Assembly: GCF_019669965.1 (NCBI RefSeq)
Contig: NZ_AP019781.1
Span: forward strand, 682,001 to 746,000
From: Methanoculleus chikugoensis
Lineage (GTDB): Archaea; Halobacteriota; Methanomicrobia; Methanomicrobiales; Methanoculleaceae
Direction: 5' to 3'
DNA length: 64,000 nt
The notes beneath the pieces were generated by a model. It made no database searches, was not told where the DNA came from, and saw only the letters and a list, made by a program, of their open reading frames with translations. Shown here one piece after another: positions 44,552-52,514 of the stretch. Position 1 is the first letter of the stretch; every line of letters starts with the position of its first letter. Position numbers and translations under genes: made by a program.

Positions 44552-45454
44552 TCACAGGATCTTCTTCAGGAACGGCTCAACATCGACGGCATGAAGGTCG
44601 AGTGCAAGCTCGTCCGGGCTCATGCCCTGAGCGAGTCCCAGGAGTTCGTTGTAGTGCAGGACGGGGATGCCGTGTTCGACACCGAACTTATCCTTGATCT
44701 CAATCTGGCCGCGGTCGAACTGGAGCTGACAGAACGGACAGAGATCAGTGACTGCATCGGCACCGACTTCTTCCATATTGATCAGTTTCTCATTCGTGAT
44801 GTCGAGCGCGTGCGTGATATCGTATCCGCGGACACCGCCTCCGGCACCGCAGCACTGCATCTTGTTCCGATACTGGACCGGCTCGGCGCCGAGAGCGGCG
44901 ACGAGTTCTTCTATCCACATCGGGGTCTCGGTGTTCCCGAAGTGCCGCTCCTTGCTCGGCTTCATCAGGTGGCACCCGTAGTGGACGGCGACCTTCGCGC
45001 CGGTCAGGGGGCGCCTGACGCTGTCTGCAATCCTCTTGACGCCCACGATCTTGGGGTCGTAGTAGAGCTCGGCGAGATGCCAGACGTCGACGGTTCCCTT
45101 GAACTCCATGTCGATCTCTTTGAGCACCTCGTTGACTCCGTCGCGGAGTTCGTCGTTGTGCTTCAGTTTGTGGTTGACTTCCCAGATCGACTTGTAGCAT
45201 CCGTTGCAGATCAGGGCGATGTCCATCTTCATCTGCTCGGCGAGCACGACGTTTCTGGCCGCCATCGCGTACCAGACGTTCAGGTCGATCGAACCGAATG
45301 CACCCGGTGCCGGGCAGCAGCTTGCACCCTTCAGGGGCAGAAGGTCGATGCCGACGTTCTTGCTGGTCTGAATGGCCGCAGCCTCGATGCCGGGGTACCG
45401 GTTCGGGGCGATGCACCCGAGGAAGAATGCGTACTGGTGATTATTTCCGCTCAT
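44552..45454 (-). CDS. hdrB: CoB-CoM heterodisulfide reductase subunit B
   Basis: 300 residues with two CCG domains that hold the noncubane [4Fe-4S] clusters where the heterodisulfide is cleaved: FLGCIAPNRYPG, GASCCPAPGAFG, ICNGCYKS, then VHYGCHLMKPSKE, QCCGAGGGVRG, LCPFCQLQFD. ATG 45454 follows GGAGAGTGA. Overlap-free, 4 bases after hdrC. Confidence 0.96.
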   Translation of the reverse strand: MSGNNHQYAFFLGCIAPNRYPGIEAAAIQTSKNVGIDLLPLKGASCCPAPGAFGSIDLNVWYAMAARNVVLAEQMKMDIALICNGCYKSIWEVNHKLKHNDELRDGVNEVLKEIDMEFKGTVDVWHLAELYYDPKIVGVKRIADSVRRPLTGAKVAVHYGCHLMKPSKERHFGNTETPMWIEELVAALGAEPVQYRNKMQCCGAGGGVRGYDITHALDITNEKLINMEEVGADAVTDLCPFCQLQFDRGQIEIKDKFGVEHGIPVLHYNELLGLAQGMSPDELALDLHAVDVEPFLKKIL

Positions 45455-45458
45455 GGTT

Positions 45459-46040
45459 TCACTCTCCCTCCGCGAGGATCTTGTCTGCATTCTCTTTCAG
45501 TTTGTAGTGGTCGAGGATCCTCCTGATACCGGGCAGGTACTCGGGGTACTTGTGCGTCGTCTCAGGCTCCTCCTCGAGTCCGAGTTTTTTCCTGGCTGCG
45601 CGGTTCGCGTCGTTGTTCGGGACGCCGTGCCCGCTCTTGTAGATCAGCTGGACGGTCTGGAGGAAGTTGCGTGGAACGATGTCCCGCTTGAACGCGAGGT
45701 TCCTCATCGCCATGATTGCGTCGGTCGGCGCGAGGTCGCGGGGGCACCGGTCGGTGCAGCTGTAACAGGTGGTGCAGAGCCAGAGGTCCGGGTCGGTAAG
45801 GGCCTCTTCCTCGAGACCGAGGATTGCCTTGCGCATGAACAGCCGGATACGGTACGAACTCCGGGGTGCCGAGGGGCACGAACCGGTGCAGGTGCCGCAC
45901 TGGTAGCACATGTGGGCGGCCGTCTGCCCGATCTTCTCTACATCCTTGATGAACTCGGGGTTGCTGTCAGGAATGTAGTATTTCCTGTCCCGGAGTTTCT
46001 CAGCGAGTTTCTGATCCTTGTAGTCTTTCTTTACTGCCAT
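45459..46040 (-). CDS. hdrC: CoB-CoM heterodisulfide reductase subunit C
   Basis: 193 residues with two [4Fe-4S] motifs, CYQCGTCTGSCP and CTTCYSCTDRCPR, that pass electrons from HdrA to HdrB. Order hdrC-hdrB-hdrA on the coding strand. Preceded by fwdF. Confidence 0.95.
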   Translation of the reverse strand: MAVKKDYKDQKLAEKLRDRKYYIPDSNPEFIKDVEKIGQTAAHMCYQCGTCTGSCPSAPRSSYRIRLFMRKAILGLEEEALTDPDLWLCTTCYSCTDRCPRDLAPTDAIMAMRNLAFKRDIVPRNFLQTVQLIYKSGHGVPNNDANRAARKKLGLEEEPETTHKYPEYLPGIRRILDHYKLKENADKILAEGE

Positions 46041-46050
46041 TGACTATCCC

Positions 46051-47220
46051 TCACGCCTCTTCCGGTTTTCCCAGGTGTTTGATCTCGACCTCTCCGGGGG
46101 TGGTCTCATGTACCTTTGACGTCCTCGGGGCGAGCAGTTTTTCCTTGATCTGCTTGAAGAGATCCGTTTCTTTATCCTGCATTCGGATGGCCGTCCGCCG
46201 CAGGACGATCGCATCCTCGCTCGGACAGGCGTTAACGCAGGCGCCGCAGAGGATACAGAAGTCCTTGTTGATGGCGATGTTGGGCTCAATCTCTCCCTTC
46301 ATCTCCTTTGCTGGGAGAGGGGACGGCAGGTAGAGTGCGTTGCAGGGGCAGACCTCGACACAGGTCGAGCAGCCGCCGGGACACTTCTCGGGGTTGATCT
46401 CGATATCTCCCTCGAAGATCTTCTCGACGGTGATTGCCTCCTCCGGGCAGGACTGGACGCACCACGTGCAGGTGCAGCAGTTGTCCTGCTCGATCTCGAC
46501 CTTGCCGGGCAGCCTGGTGCCGATGATCTCGCGTTCGAGGGTGATTGCATCCTGGGGACAGGCCTCGACACAGATCGTGCAGCCGTCGCAGGTGCTCTCC
46601 TCCCACCGGACATCTCCTTCGACCTTGCCGGTCTCGGGGTTCGCGGGTTTGCGAGCGACGGTGATGCTCGGACAGAGTTCGCCGCAGATGCCGCAGACGT
46701 CGCACTTCTCGGTGTCGACGGTGAACGTCGTCTTGGTCTGGATCGCGGTCTGGCGCGGTCTGCCGGCTTCGTCGCCGCCCTCGAATGCGGGGACGTCGCG
46801 GTCGATGGCGTCTCTCGGGCAGACTTCCTCACAGATGGTGCACCGGTCGCACTTCTCTTCGTCGATTACGGTGACCATGTCGTAGGTGGGGAACCCTTCC
46901 TGCTCAAGGATCGGGAGGCGTTCCTCGCCGTCGATCTTGAGTGTCATCGCGTTGAAGGGGCACATGATGACGCAAACGCCACAGTACGAACACTTCTCGG
47001 GGTTGACGTCGACGGGTTCGGCGTAGTCGATGGCCCCGCGGCGTGTCGCGCCGACAGGTCCGAGCACGATCGCCTCTTCGGGGCAGGCATCGACACAGAT
47101 GCCGCAGCCCGTACAGGTCTCGGCGTTCAGGATCAGGTTGTTGACCGCCTTCAGGAGCCTCTGCTCCATGACGACGTTCTGGCCCTCCCGCGTTTTTGAA
47201 TACTTTGGAAACAGTGCCAT
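46051..47220 (-). CDS. fwdF: Polyferredoxin FwdF, eight [4Fe-4S] motifs
   Basis: 389 residues. Eight CxxCxxCxxxC-type motifs, in order CTGCGICVDACP, CSYCGVCVIMCP, CDRCTICEEVCP, CDVCGICGELCP, CDGCTICVEACP, CCTCTWCVQSCP, CPGGCSTCVEVCP (one extra residue in the first gap) and CILCGACVNACP. Eight clusters equal FwdF of the known Fwd structure, where it wires the complex. A MvhB-type polyferredoxin is the alternative, but position between fwdG and hdrC in an operon with fwdDBAC favours FwdF. Confidence 0.9.
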   Translation of the reverse strand: MALFPKYSKTREGQNVVMEQRLLKAVNNLILNAETCTGCGICVDACPEEAIVLGPVGATRRGAIDYAEPVDVNPEKCSYCGVCVIMCPFNAMTLKIDGEERLPILEQEGFPTYDMVTVIDEEKCDRCTICEEVCPRDAIDRDVPAFEGGDEAGRPRQTAIQTKTTFTVDTEKCDVCGICGELCPSITVARKPANPETGKVEGDVRWEESTCDGCTICVEACPQDAITLEREIIGTRLPGKVEIEQDNCCTCTWCVQSCPEEAITVEKIFEGDIEINPEKCPGGCSTCVEVCPCNALYLPSPLPAKEMKGEIEPNIAINKDFCILCGACVNACPSEDAIVLRRTAIRMQDKETDLFKQIKEKLLAPRTSKVHETTPGEVEIKHLGKPEEA

Positions 47221-47235
47221 ATTTCAGTATCACTC

Positions 47236-47508
47236 CTAGGCTTCCGCTTTTCGGGCCTTGGCCCGGCTCTCCCACGGTCCTGCAAGCTTGATGACTCCAT
47301 AGGGGCATGCCTGGACGCATACGCCGCAACCGGCGCAGAGCTCTGAATTGAAGTCAAGGATGACGGCTTTGCCGTCTTTGACCTTGTAGATCTTCTCCTT
47401 GGTTGCTGGATCTTCAGTGTAGAGCTCGAGAGCGTCGACCGGACATGCCACCACGCAGTTGTTGCAGCCTGTACATCGTTCCATATTGATGTGCAATGCA
47501 AATGCCAT
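47236..47508 (-). CDS. fwdG: Ferredoxin-type subunit FwdG, two [4Fe-4S] motifs
   Basis: 90 residues with CTGCNNCVVACP and CAGCGVCVQACP. The size, cluster number and place before fwdF match FwdG. ATG 47508 is preferred because homologues begin close to FALHINMERCTGC; the upstream extension to 47562 is A/T-rich leader. First gene of the long fwd-hdr operon. Confidence 0.9.
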   Translation of the reverse strand: MAFALHINMERCTGCNNCVVACPVDALELYTEDPATKEKIYKVKDGKAVILDFNSELCAGCGVCVQACPYGVIKLAGPWESRAKARKAEA

Positions 47509-47528
47509 GGTATCACGCACCAGATCTG

Positions 47529-47552
47529 ATCGATTAAAAATCGATATAAAAA
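47529..47552 (-). promoter_or_regulatory. fwdG promoter with inverted repeat
   Basis: On the minus strand TTTTTATATCGAT holds a TATA box (about 47545-47552), some 40 bases before the ATG. ATCGAT (47529-47534) and ATCGAT (47540-47545) form an inverted repeat with a 5-base spacer that touches the TATA box, where a repressor could act. Another A/T-rich stretch (TTAATATATAATATT, 47626-47640) is an alternative or second promoter. Confidence 0.45.
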
Positions 47553-47642
47553 GAATTGTCAAAGAATATACATAAACTTTCTGAAATCCGGCAGCCTTAT
47601 ATTTCAGAACTATGATTATCCGTCAAATATTATATATTAAAA

Positions 47643-48106
47643 TGGTTGTTATGTCAATCCGTTCCTCGAAATCTCTTTGCTATACGGGCTTTCGGGCATG
47701 ATGTCGGATCAAAAGACGTAAATATCAAATCGGGGTTTCTGGTGAAAATCGGTGGTCGATCCGGCCCGGTAGCGTCGAGGACGTGCAGGAACGCCGCCCG
47801 GAGGGGTGGGACCGGCCGTCCGCTTGATCCGGAGGGGCCGTTTTACCTTGCGCGGTTTGAGCGGTGACCGTTTCTGTATCCGTCGTCTCTTCACTCTTCG
47901 TGCGGAAGCCTCAGATTGCCTCCGGAAGGCGACTACGGTTCTGTGCCCGCGCTCCTCGTGCCGTATCGGGGATGGCCCTGCCGGCAGGCGGCCGGGGCGG
48001 CGGGTGCTGCACACCGTCTCGTTGCATGAAGCCCGGGGCCGGCCCGTTGCGCACGCCCGGATAAAAAAGAAACCTTATTCTGTCCATATTGTGACACTGT
48101 AGCAAA
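47643..48106. other. Intergenic region between fwdG promoter and ftr
   Basis: About 460 bases without a credible gene. Short ORFs on both strands lack family likeness, and codon use is irregular. GC content is high in the middle and A/T-rich near ftr. I see no tRNA or riboswitch. GAGGTG near 48109 is the ftr ribosome-binding site. Confidence 0.5.
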
Positions 48107-48123
48107 CGAGGTGTATTCTATCC

Positions 48124-49032
48124 ATGGAACTGAATGGCGTTACTATAGATGATACCTATGCAGAGGCGTTCCCGACCTGGGTGGCGCGGCCGATCATCAC
48201 CGCGGTCACCGAGGAATGGGCGTACAAGGCGGCAGTGGAGGCCGTAGGGTTTGCCACCTCGACCATCGGGTGTCCTGCGGAGGCGGGTATCGACTGCTTC
48301 GTCTCCCCCGACGAGACTCCGGACGGCCGCCCCGGCTACGCGATCATGATCTGCGCGAGCAAGAAGAAGCTCAAAGAGCAGGTCGTGGAGCGCCTCGCCG
48401 AGTGCATCCTCACCGCCCCGACGACGGCGGTCTTCGACGGTCTTTCTGACGTCGTCGCCGAGGTCCCGGAGAAACTCCCGGTCAAGCTTCACTTCTTCGG
48501 CGACGGCTACGAGGAGAAGCGCGAGGTCGGCGGCAGGACGGTCTGGGCCATCCCGATCATGGAGGGCGAGTACATCGGCGAGGAGGAGTTCGGCGCCGTC
48601 AAGGGTGTTGCCGGCGGCAACTTCTTCATCATGGGCGAGAACCAGATGGCCGCACTCATGGCCGCTCAGGCTGCGGTCGACGCCATCAGCGGCGTCTGCG
48701 GTGTCATCACGCCCTTCCCCGGCGGTATCGTCGCGAGCGGCTCGAAGGTCGGGAGCAAGAAGTACAAGTTCATGGGCGCAAGCACGAACGAGGCCTACTG
48801 CCCGACGCTGAAGGATAAAGTCGAGGGCAGCAAGGTTCCCGAGGGCGTCAAGGCCATCTACGAGATCGTCATCGACGGCGTCGACGAGGACTCGATCAAG
48901 ACCGCGATGGCCGAGGGCATCCGGGCGGCGACCAAGGTGCCGGGCGTGAAGTTCATCAGCGCCGGAAACTTCGGCGGCAGCCTCGGGCCGTTCAAGTTCG
49001 ACCTGAAGGACGTCCTTGCGGACTACCTCTAA
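48124..49032 (+). CDS. ftr: Formylmethanofuran:H4MPT formyltransferase
   Basis: Second step of CO2 reduction: moves the formyl group from formyl-methanofuran to H4MPT. 302 residues; [20 protein letters not shown] at the N terminus, [20 protein letters not shown] and the C-terminal [23 protein letters not shown] 48124 follows GAGGTG. Transcribed away from the fwd-hdr operon. Confidence 0.97.
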   Translation: MELNGVTIDDTYAEAFPTWVARPIITAVTEEWAYKAAVEAVGFATSTIGCPAEAGIDCFVSPDETPDGRPGYAIMICASKKKLKEQVVERLAECILTAPTTAVFDGLSDVVAEVPEKLPVKLHFFGDGYEEKREVGGRTVWAIPIMEGEYIGEEEFGAVKGVAGGNFFIMGENQMAALMAAQAAVDAISGVCGVITPFPGGIVASGSKVGSKKYKFMGASTNEAYCPTLKDKVEGSKVPEGVKAIYEIVIDGVDEDSIKTAMAEGIRAATKVPGVKFISAGNFGGSLGPFKFDLKDVLADYL

Positions 49033-49037
49033 ATCTC

Positions 49038-49045
49038 TTTTTTTT
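49038..49045 (+). terminator. T8 terminator after ftr
   Basis: Eight T begin six bases after the ftr stop. Confidence 0.65.
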
Positions 49046-49189
49046 GTGGCGGTTCTTGAGGGGGCCGTCTGTTTGGTGCTGTTGGCGGGATCGATGGGCC
49101 TGGTAATTGATGGTGTCCCCGGTGTGATGGCGAAGCGATACCCTCTTGAAGCGATTCGAAATTTGCATGCTCCCCCTGTCCAATGACGC

Positions 49190-49510
49190 GGCTTCCCACC
49201 GGTTATCGCCATGACTGCCCCCGCCCCTGGGGGCGGGGAACGACTGCCGGAACAGCAGGAGTTCGAGCACCGTCAGGTGCGAATGAGGAGGCCGAAGGCC
49301 GGGTGGGGTGCGACGGACGGGATGTCTGGAGCTTGAGAAGACCGAAGGTATTCGAGTGGGGGTTACAGATGTCGGCGTACAAGGTAGAGACAGGGGAGGG
49401 GGGCTACACCCCCCTCGCACCTAACGGTGCTCAAGCTCGCTGCGCTCGCACTCCGCACCCTTCGGGTGCTCGAGCTCAGTTCCTACGGAACATCGCACTC
49501 CCCGTCACCC
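49190..49510. repeat. Hairpin-module repeat array, copy C
   Basis: Bases 49046-49709 have no credible gene. TATCGCCATGACTGCCCCCG starts at 49204 and leads into a perfect 9-bp stem (49219-49227 with 49230-49238). The 49309-49368 block matches 23422-23481, and AGAGACAGGGGAGGGG (49386-49401) matches 9997-10012. Hairpins of the GCACC-GGTGC and GTTCC-GGAAC kinds occur in one orientation at 49267 and in the opposite orientation at 49420-49490, so the element is roughly palindromic overall. Confidence 0.75.
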
Positions 49511-49709
49511 ATCGATTCCTGCTAATGAACCGGCCCTCACATACCTCTCAACCACCCCACACCCCGGGGTCGCTCACCCGCGTGGAATAACCCCTTTCCC
49601 CTCTCGCCACCCCGCCGCAGCCCGATCTCCGCCGCCTCACCCTGCCCGATCGATCCCCTTAAATATCGTTATCAACGACATTCTTGTTAACGATAATTTC
49701 GGTGACATC

Positions 49710-50666
49710 ATGATTACGCTCACACCCGATGACGTCAGGGCCCGGTTCGGGCGGTTGTTCTCGATGAAGTTCCTCACCATGGTCGACCAGAACGCCGGTC
49801 TCGCGGAGATCCGCGAGCATTGCCGGGCCCGGGGGACCATCGAGTGGGATGCGGCGAACCGGGTGCGGGCAAAGGGCGCGGTCGAGTCCTGCCACGTCGA
49901 GGGCACGACGATGACAATGCTTGCCCGCCTGGGCGTATCCCCCGCGAAGTTCGGGGCTGCCGGCCGGGAGATCGGCGGCCAGGCGCTCGAAGGGGTCGAG
50001 GTCGTCGGAGACGAGGTGGTGACGACCTGGTCGGGGATCGCCGGAGCAGGCGTCGGCGTCGCCGCCTGCCTGCCCCAGGCGCCGGGCGTGATCCGGGCGG
50101 AGTATCCCACCGAAGACGATCTCAAGATCGGCGGTGCCCGGGTCTGCCGGGTGCGGATCGTCTCGCCGCTCTACGAGAAGGTGACGATCGGGATCGATGA
50201 CACCGACACCCGCGAGGAGGGCGCCACGTGGGTGCTCGCGCTCAAGTGCGCCGAAGCCTGCACGATCCCGGGGGTCGAGTACCTGGACATGCGTCTCGTG
50301 CAGTTGAACCCGGCGGTTCCGAAGAAGACCACCAACTGCGTCGGCTCCGCCCTGAACTTCGCCGTCCGGCCGGGGAAGGTGGACGAACTCCTCGAATACG
50401 TCCGCGACTTCGTCGAGTCGGGAGCGGTCAGCAACGATACCGGCATCGCCGTCTACCGCGGGATTGCGTTTGCCGGGGAATCGCCGTACCTGAAGAGGGT
50501 CAAGACCGAGCTCCTGACGGTCGACGACGCGGAGGCGGAGGCGGCACGGATGGGCGTCCGGTTCATCGACTCGACCGGGCGGAAGGGCAGAATCGGAGCG
50601 CTGGGTGCCGTTCTCTGGGGGAACAAGGGTGTGGAGGCGGCAGGGTTGTATGGAGAGACTCTCTGA
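49710..50666 (+). CDS. TiaS-like (DUF1743) methanogen protein, paralogue 1
   Basis: 318 residues. The second half has the TiaS-family core VTIGIDDTDTREEGATWVLA with a later Asn/Cys patch (KKTTNCVGSALNFAV) and SNDTGIAVYRG. The first half has a conserved-looking small domain (SMKFLTMVDQNAGLAEIREH) ending in a Gly-rich loop (GIAGAGVGVAACLPQAPGVI). True TiaS modifies tRNA-Ile2 with agmatine, but it is longer and carries Zn-ribbon and OB domains, absent here. Probably methanogenesis marker 11 or a relative; function unknown. Confidence 0.75.
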   Translation: MITLTPDDVRARFGRLFSMKFLTMVDQNAGLAEIREHCRARGTIEWDAANRVRAKGAVESCHVEGTTMTMLARLGVSPAKFGAAGREIGGQALEGVEVVGDEVVTTWSGIAGAGVGVAACLPQAPGVIRAEYPTEDDLKIGGARVCRVRIVSPLYEKVTIGIDDTDTREEGATWVLALKCAEACTIPGVEYLDMRLVQLNPAVPKKTTNCVGSALNFAVRPGKVDELLEYVRDFVESGAVSNDTGIAVYRGIAFAGESPYLKRVKTELLTVDDAEAEAARMGVRFIDSTGRKGRIGALGAVLWGNKGVEAAGLYGETL

Positions 50667-51543
50667 TCCGTATACGATACGGTATCCGCAGATCGTGGCG
50701 GTGGCCGACGAGAGCGGCGGGCAGGTGGAACTTGTCGAGTTCTTCGACTGCACCGGCGGCGCGATGTGGGTCAAGCGGCACTACGCGCAGAGCCCGCTCG
50801 TCCGCTCCGTCCGGACGGTGGGGTCGACCAACCGCTACCTTCTTGCTACCGGGAGCGCCGACCTCGCGCTCGAAGGCTCGGTCTTTCCGGCGGGGATCGC
50901 CGCCGTCATTGTCGAAGGAGACGAGATCGCCGTCACCTACCGTGGTCTCGGCGGCGGGGGCGTGGGGGCGTCGGTCTGCCGTGCCGGCGCTCGCGGCGTC
51001 ATCCGCTGCGTAAGCGACCCTGCCGGCGGAGGGCGGCTCGCGGGCTCAACCGTCTGGCTTCCCCGGCTTGAGCGGGTGATCGTCGGGATCGACGACACCG
51101 ACACCCCCGAAGAGGGTGCCACCTGGACGCTCGCGCACAACATCGCCCGTGCCGTCGAGGACGACCGGTCGCGCTACCTCTCCCATACCATCGTTCAGCT
51201 CTATCCTGTTCCCTACCGGACCAAGAACTGCGTCGCCATCGCCTGCGAGTTCGCAACTTCAGACCCTGCCGGGCTGATCAGGAACTATCGGGATCTCCTC
51301 GAAGAGTACACCCTCTCGGACGAGACCGGGATGGCGGTCTGGCGGGGGTTCGATCCCTCGCCGCTCGAAGAGTTCGGCTGCCGCGTGAAGCGCGGCGAGG
51401 TCTCCGCGGCCGACCTTGCCGCCCTCGATGACTCGCGACTCGCGATCGTCATGGACGGCCGGGGCGTGATCGGTGCGGTTGCGGCGATCCCGTTCTTCAC
51501 ACGATACGAGGAGGCGCTGGCGCTATGGAATGGATTCGGCTGA
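50650..51543 (+). CDS. Methanogenesis marker 11-like (DUF1743) protein, paralogue 2
   Basis: 297 residues, overlapping paralogue 1 by 17 bases. Same core, VIVGIDDTDTPEEGATWTLA, followed by TIVQLYPVPYRTKNCVAIAC and SDETGMAVWRGFDP, and a Gly-rich loop (GLGGGGVGASVCRAGARGVI) before it. I associate this arrangement with methanogenesis marker protein 11, found only in methanogens. ATG 50650 removes 15 unrelated residues. Function unknown. Confidence 0.75.
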   Translation: MERLSDPYTIRYPQIVAVADESGGQVELVEFFDCTGGAMWVKRHYAQSPLVRSVRTVGSTNRYLLATGSADLALEGSVFPAGIAAVIVEGDEIAVTYRGLGGGGVGASVCRAGARGVIRCVSDPAGGGRLAGSTVWLPRLERVIVGIDDTDTPEEGATWTLAHNIARAVEDDRSRYLSHTIVQLYPVPYRTKNCVAIACEFATSDPAGLIRNYRDLLEEYTLSDETGMAVWRGFDPSPLEEFGCRVKRGEVSAADLAALDDSRLAIVMDGRGVIGAVAAIPFFTRYEEALALWNGFG

Positions 51544-52514
51544 AAGCCCGGGTGCTTGAGACAGGCTCCGTTCGCCTCTCCGGCGAGCCTTCAGACGAAT
51601 ACGTATCCCGCTCCGCCGCCGGCCCCTCGGCTGGCACGCCCGGCTCTCTCTTCTTCTCTCCCGGCGGCAGCCGGCCTTCCGGCGGCGGCCGGCGTCTCCG
51701 GGCCGGCATCGATGATGACAGCCCCATCGAGATCGTTCACCGGGGTGGCGGCGCGGCCGACCTCCTCGTCGACGGCGAAGTCGTCGCCGGCCGGCTCGAA
51801 CCCGCCGCCCTCCACTGTCCCCGGCAGGCCTACATCACCGTCAGCGGGACCTGCATCTTCCGGTGCCGCTACTGCCCGGTGCCGGACCTCCCCGGCCGGC
51901 GGAAAGGAGTCGACGAGATCGTCCGGATGGTCGAGAGCGTCGCCGATCGGGTCGACGGCATCTCGATCACAAGCGGCGTCGCCTCCTCGATCAAGGAGGA
52001 GGAGGCATACGTCCTCGAGGTCGTCTCGGCGCTCCGCTCGTTCGGTCTTCCCATCGGGGTCTCGATCTACCCCGGGCCCGAGACCCCCGCCCGGCTCCAC
52101 GCCCTCGGCGTCGCAGAGGTGAAGTTCAACATCGAGGCGGCGACCCCCGAACTCTTCCGCAAGATGTGCCCCGGCCTCTCGTGGGAAGGGATCCGGGAGT
52201 CGCTCTCGGCTTCCGTCGCGCTCTTCGGGCGCGGGAGGGTCTACTCGAACGTCATCGTCGGCCTCGGGGAGACCGACGACGACCTGGAGCGGGTGATGGA
52301 AGACCTCGCCGCCATCGGCGTTATCCCGGTTCTCCGCCCGCTCACCCCGGCGGCTGCTCTCGCCGACCGCCCTCGCCCCGCCGCCGAACGGCTGCTCGCG
52401 CTCTTCGAGATTCAGGGGAGGATCCTTCACCGGGCCGGGCTCGACCCCTGCCGGGCGCTGACGATGTGTGCGGCATGCACCGGGTGCGATCTTACGCCCG
52501 GGAGGGACGGATGA
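51525..52514 (+). CDS. Radical SAM protein
   Basis: 329 residues. The cluster motif is CIFRCRYC (about residue 110), followed by VDGISITSGVASSIKEEEAY, a Gly/Pro substrate loop (GVSIYPGPETPARLHALGVA), VKFNIEAATPELFRKMC and YSNVIVGLGETDDDLERVME; this is a BioB/lipoyl-synthase-like barrel. The end has CAACTGCDLTP, four Cys-like residues that could bind another cluster. Residues 27-60 are Ser/Gly/Arg-rich low complexity, not family-like. It overlaps both neighbours, so it belongs to the aks train. Substrate unknown. Confidence 0.85.
   Translation: MEWIRLKARVLETGSVRLSGEPSDEYVSRSAAGPSAGTPGSLFFSPGGSRPSGGGRRLRAGIDDDSPIEIVHRGGGAADLLVDGEVVAGRLEPAALHCPRQAYITVSGTCIFRCRYCPVPDLPGRRKGVDEIVRMVESVADRVDGISITSGVASSIKEEEAYVLEVVSALRSFGLPIGVSIYPGPETPARLHALGVAEVKFNIEAATPELFRKMCPGLSWEGIRESLSASVALFGRGRVYSNVIVGLGETDDDLERVMEDLAAIGVIPVLRPLTPAAALADRPRPAAERLLALFEIQGRILHRAGLDPCRALTMCAACTGCDLTPGRDG

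Noticed and set aside
41835-44594. A 919-residue plus-strand open frame
   Set aside because: Antisense shadow of fwdD, mvhD and hdrA, with no family likeness.
47643-48106. Possible small genes or RNA before ftr
   Set aside because: ORFs such as 47806-48102 have no likeness to known families, and I see no tRNA fold or riboswitch core.
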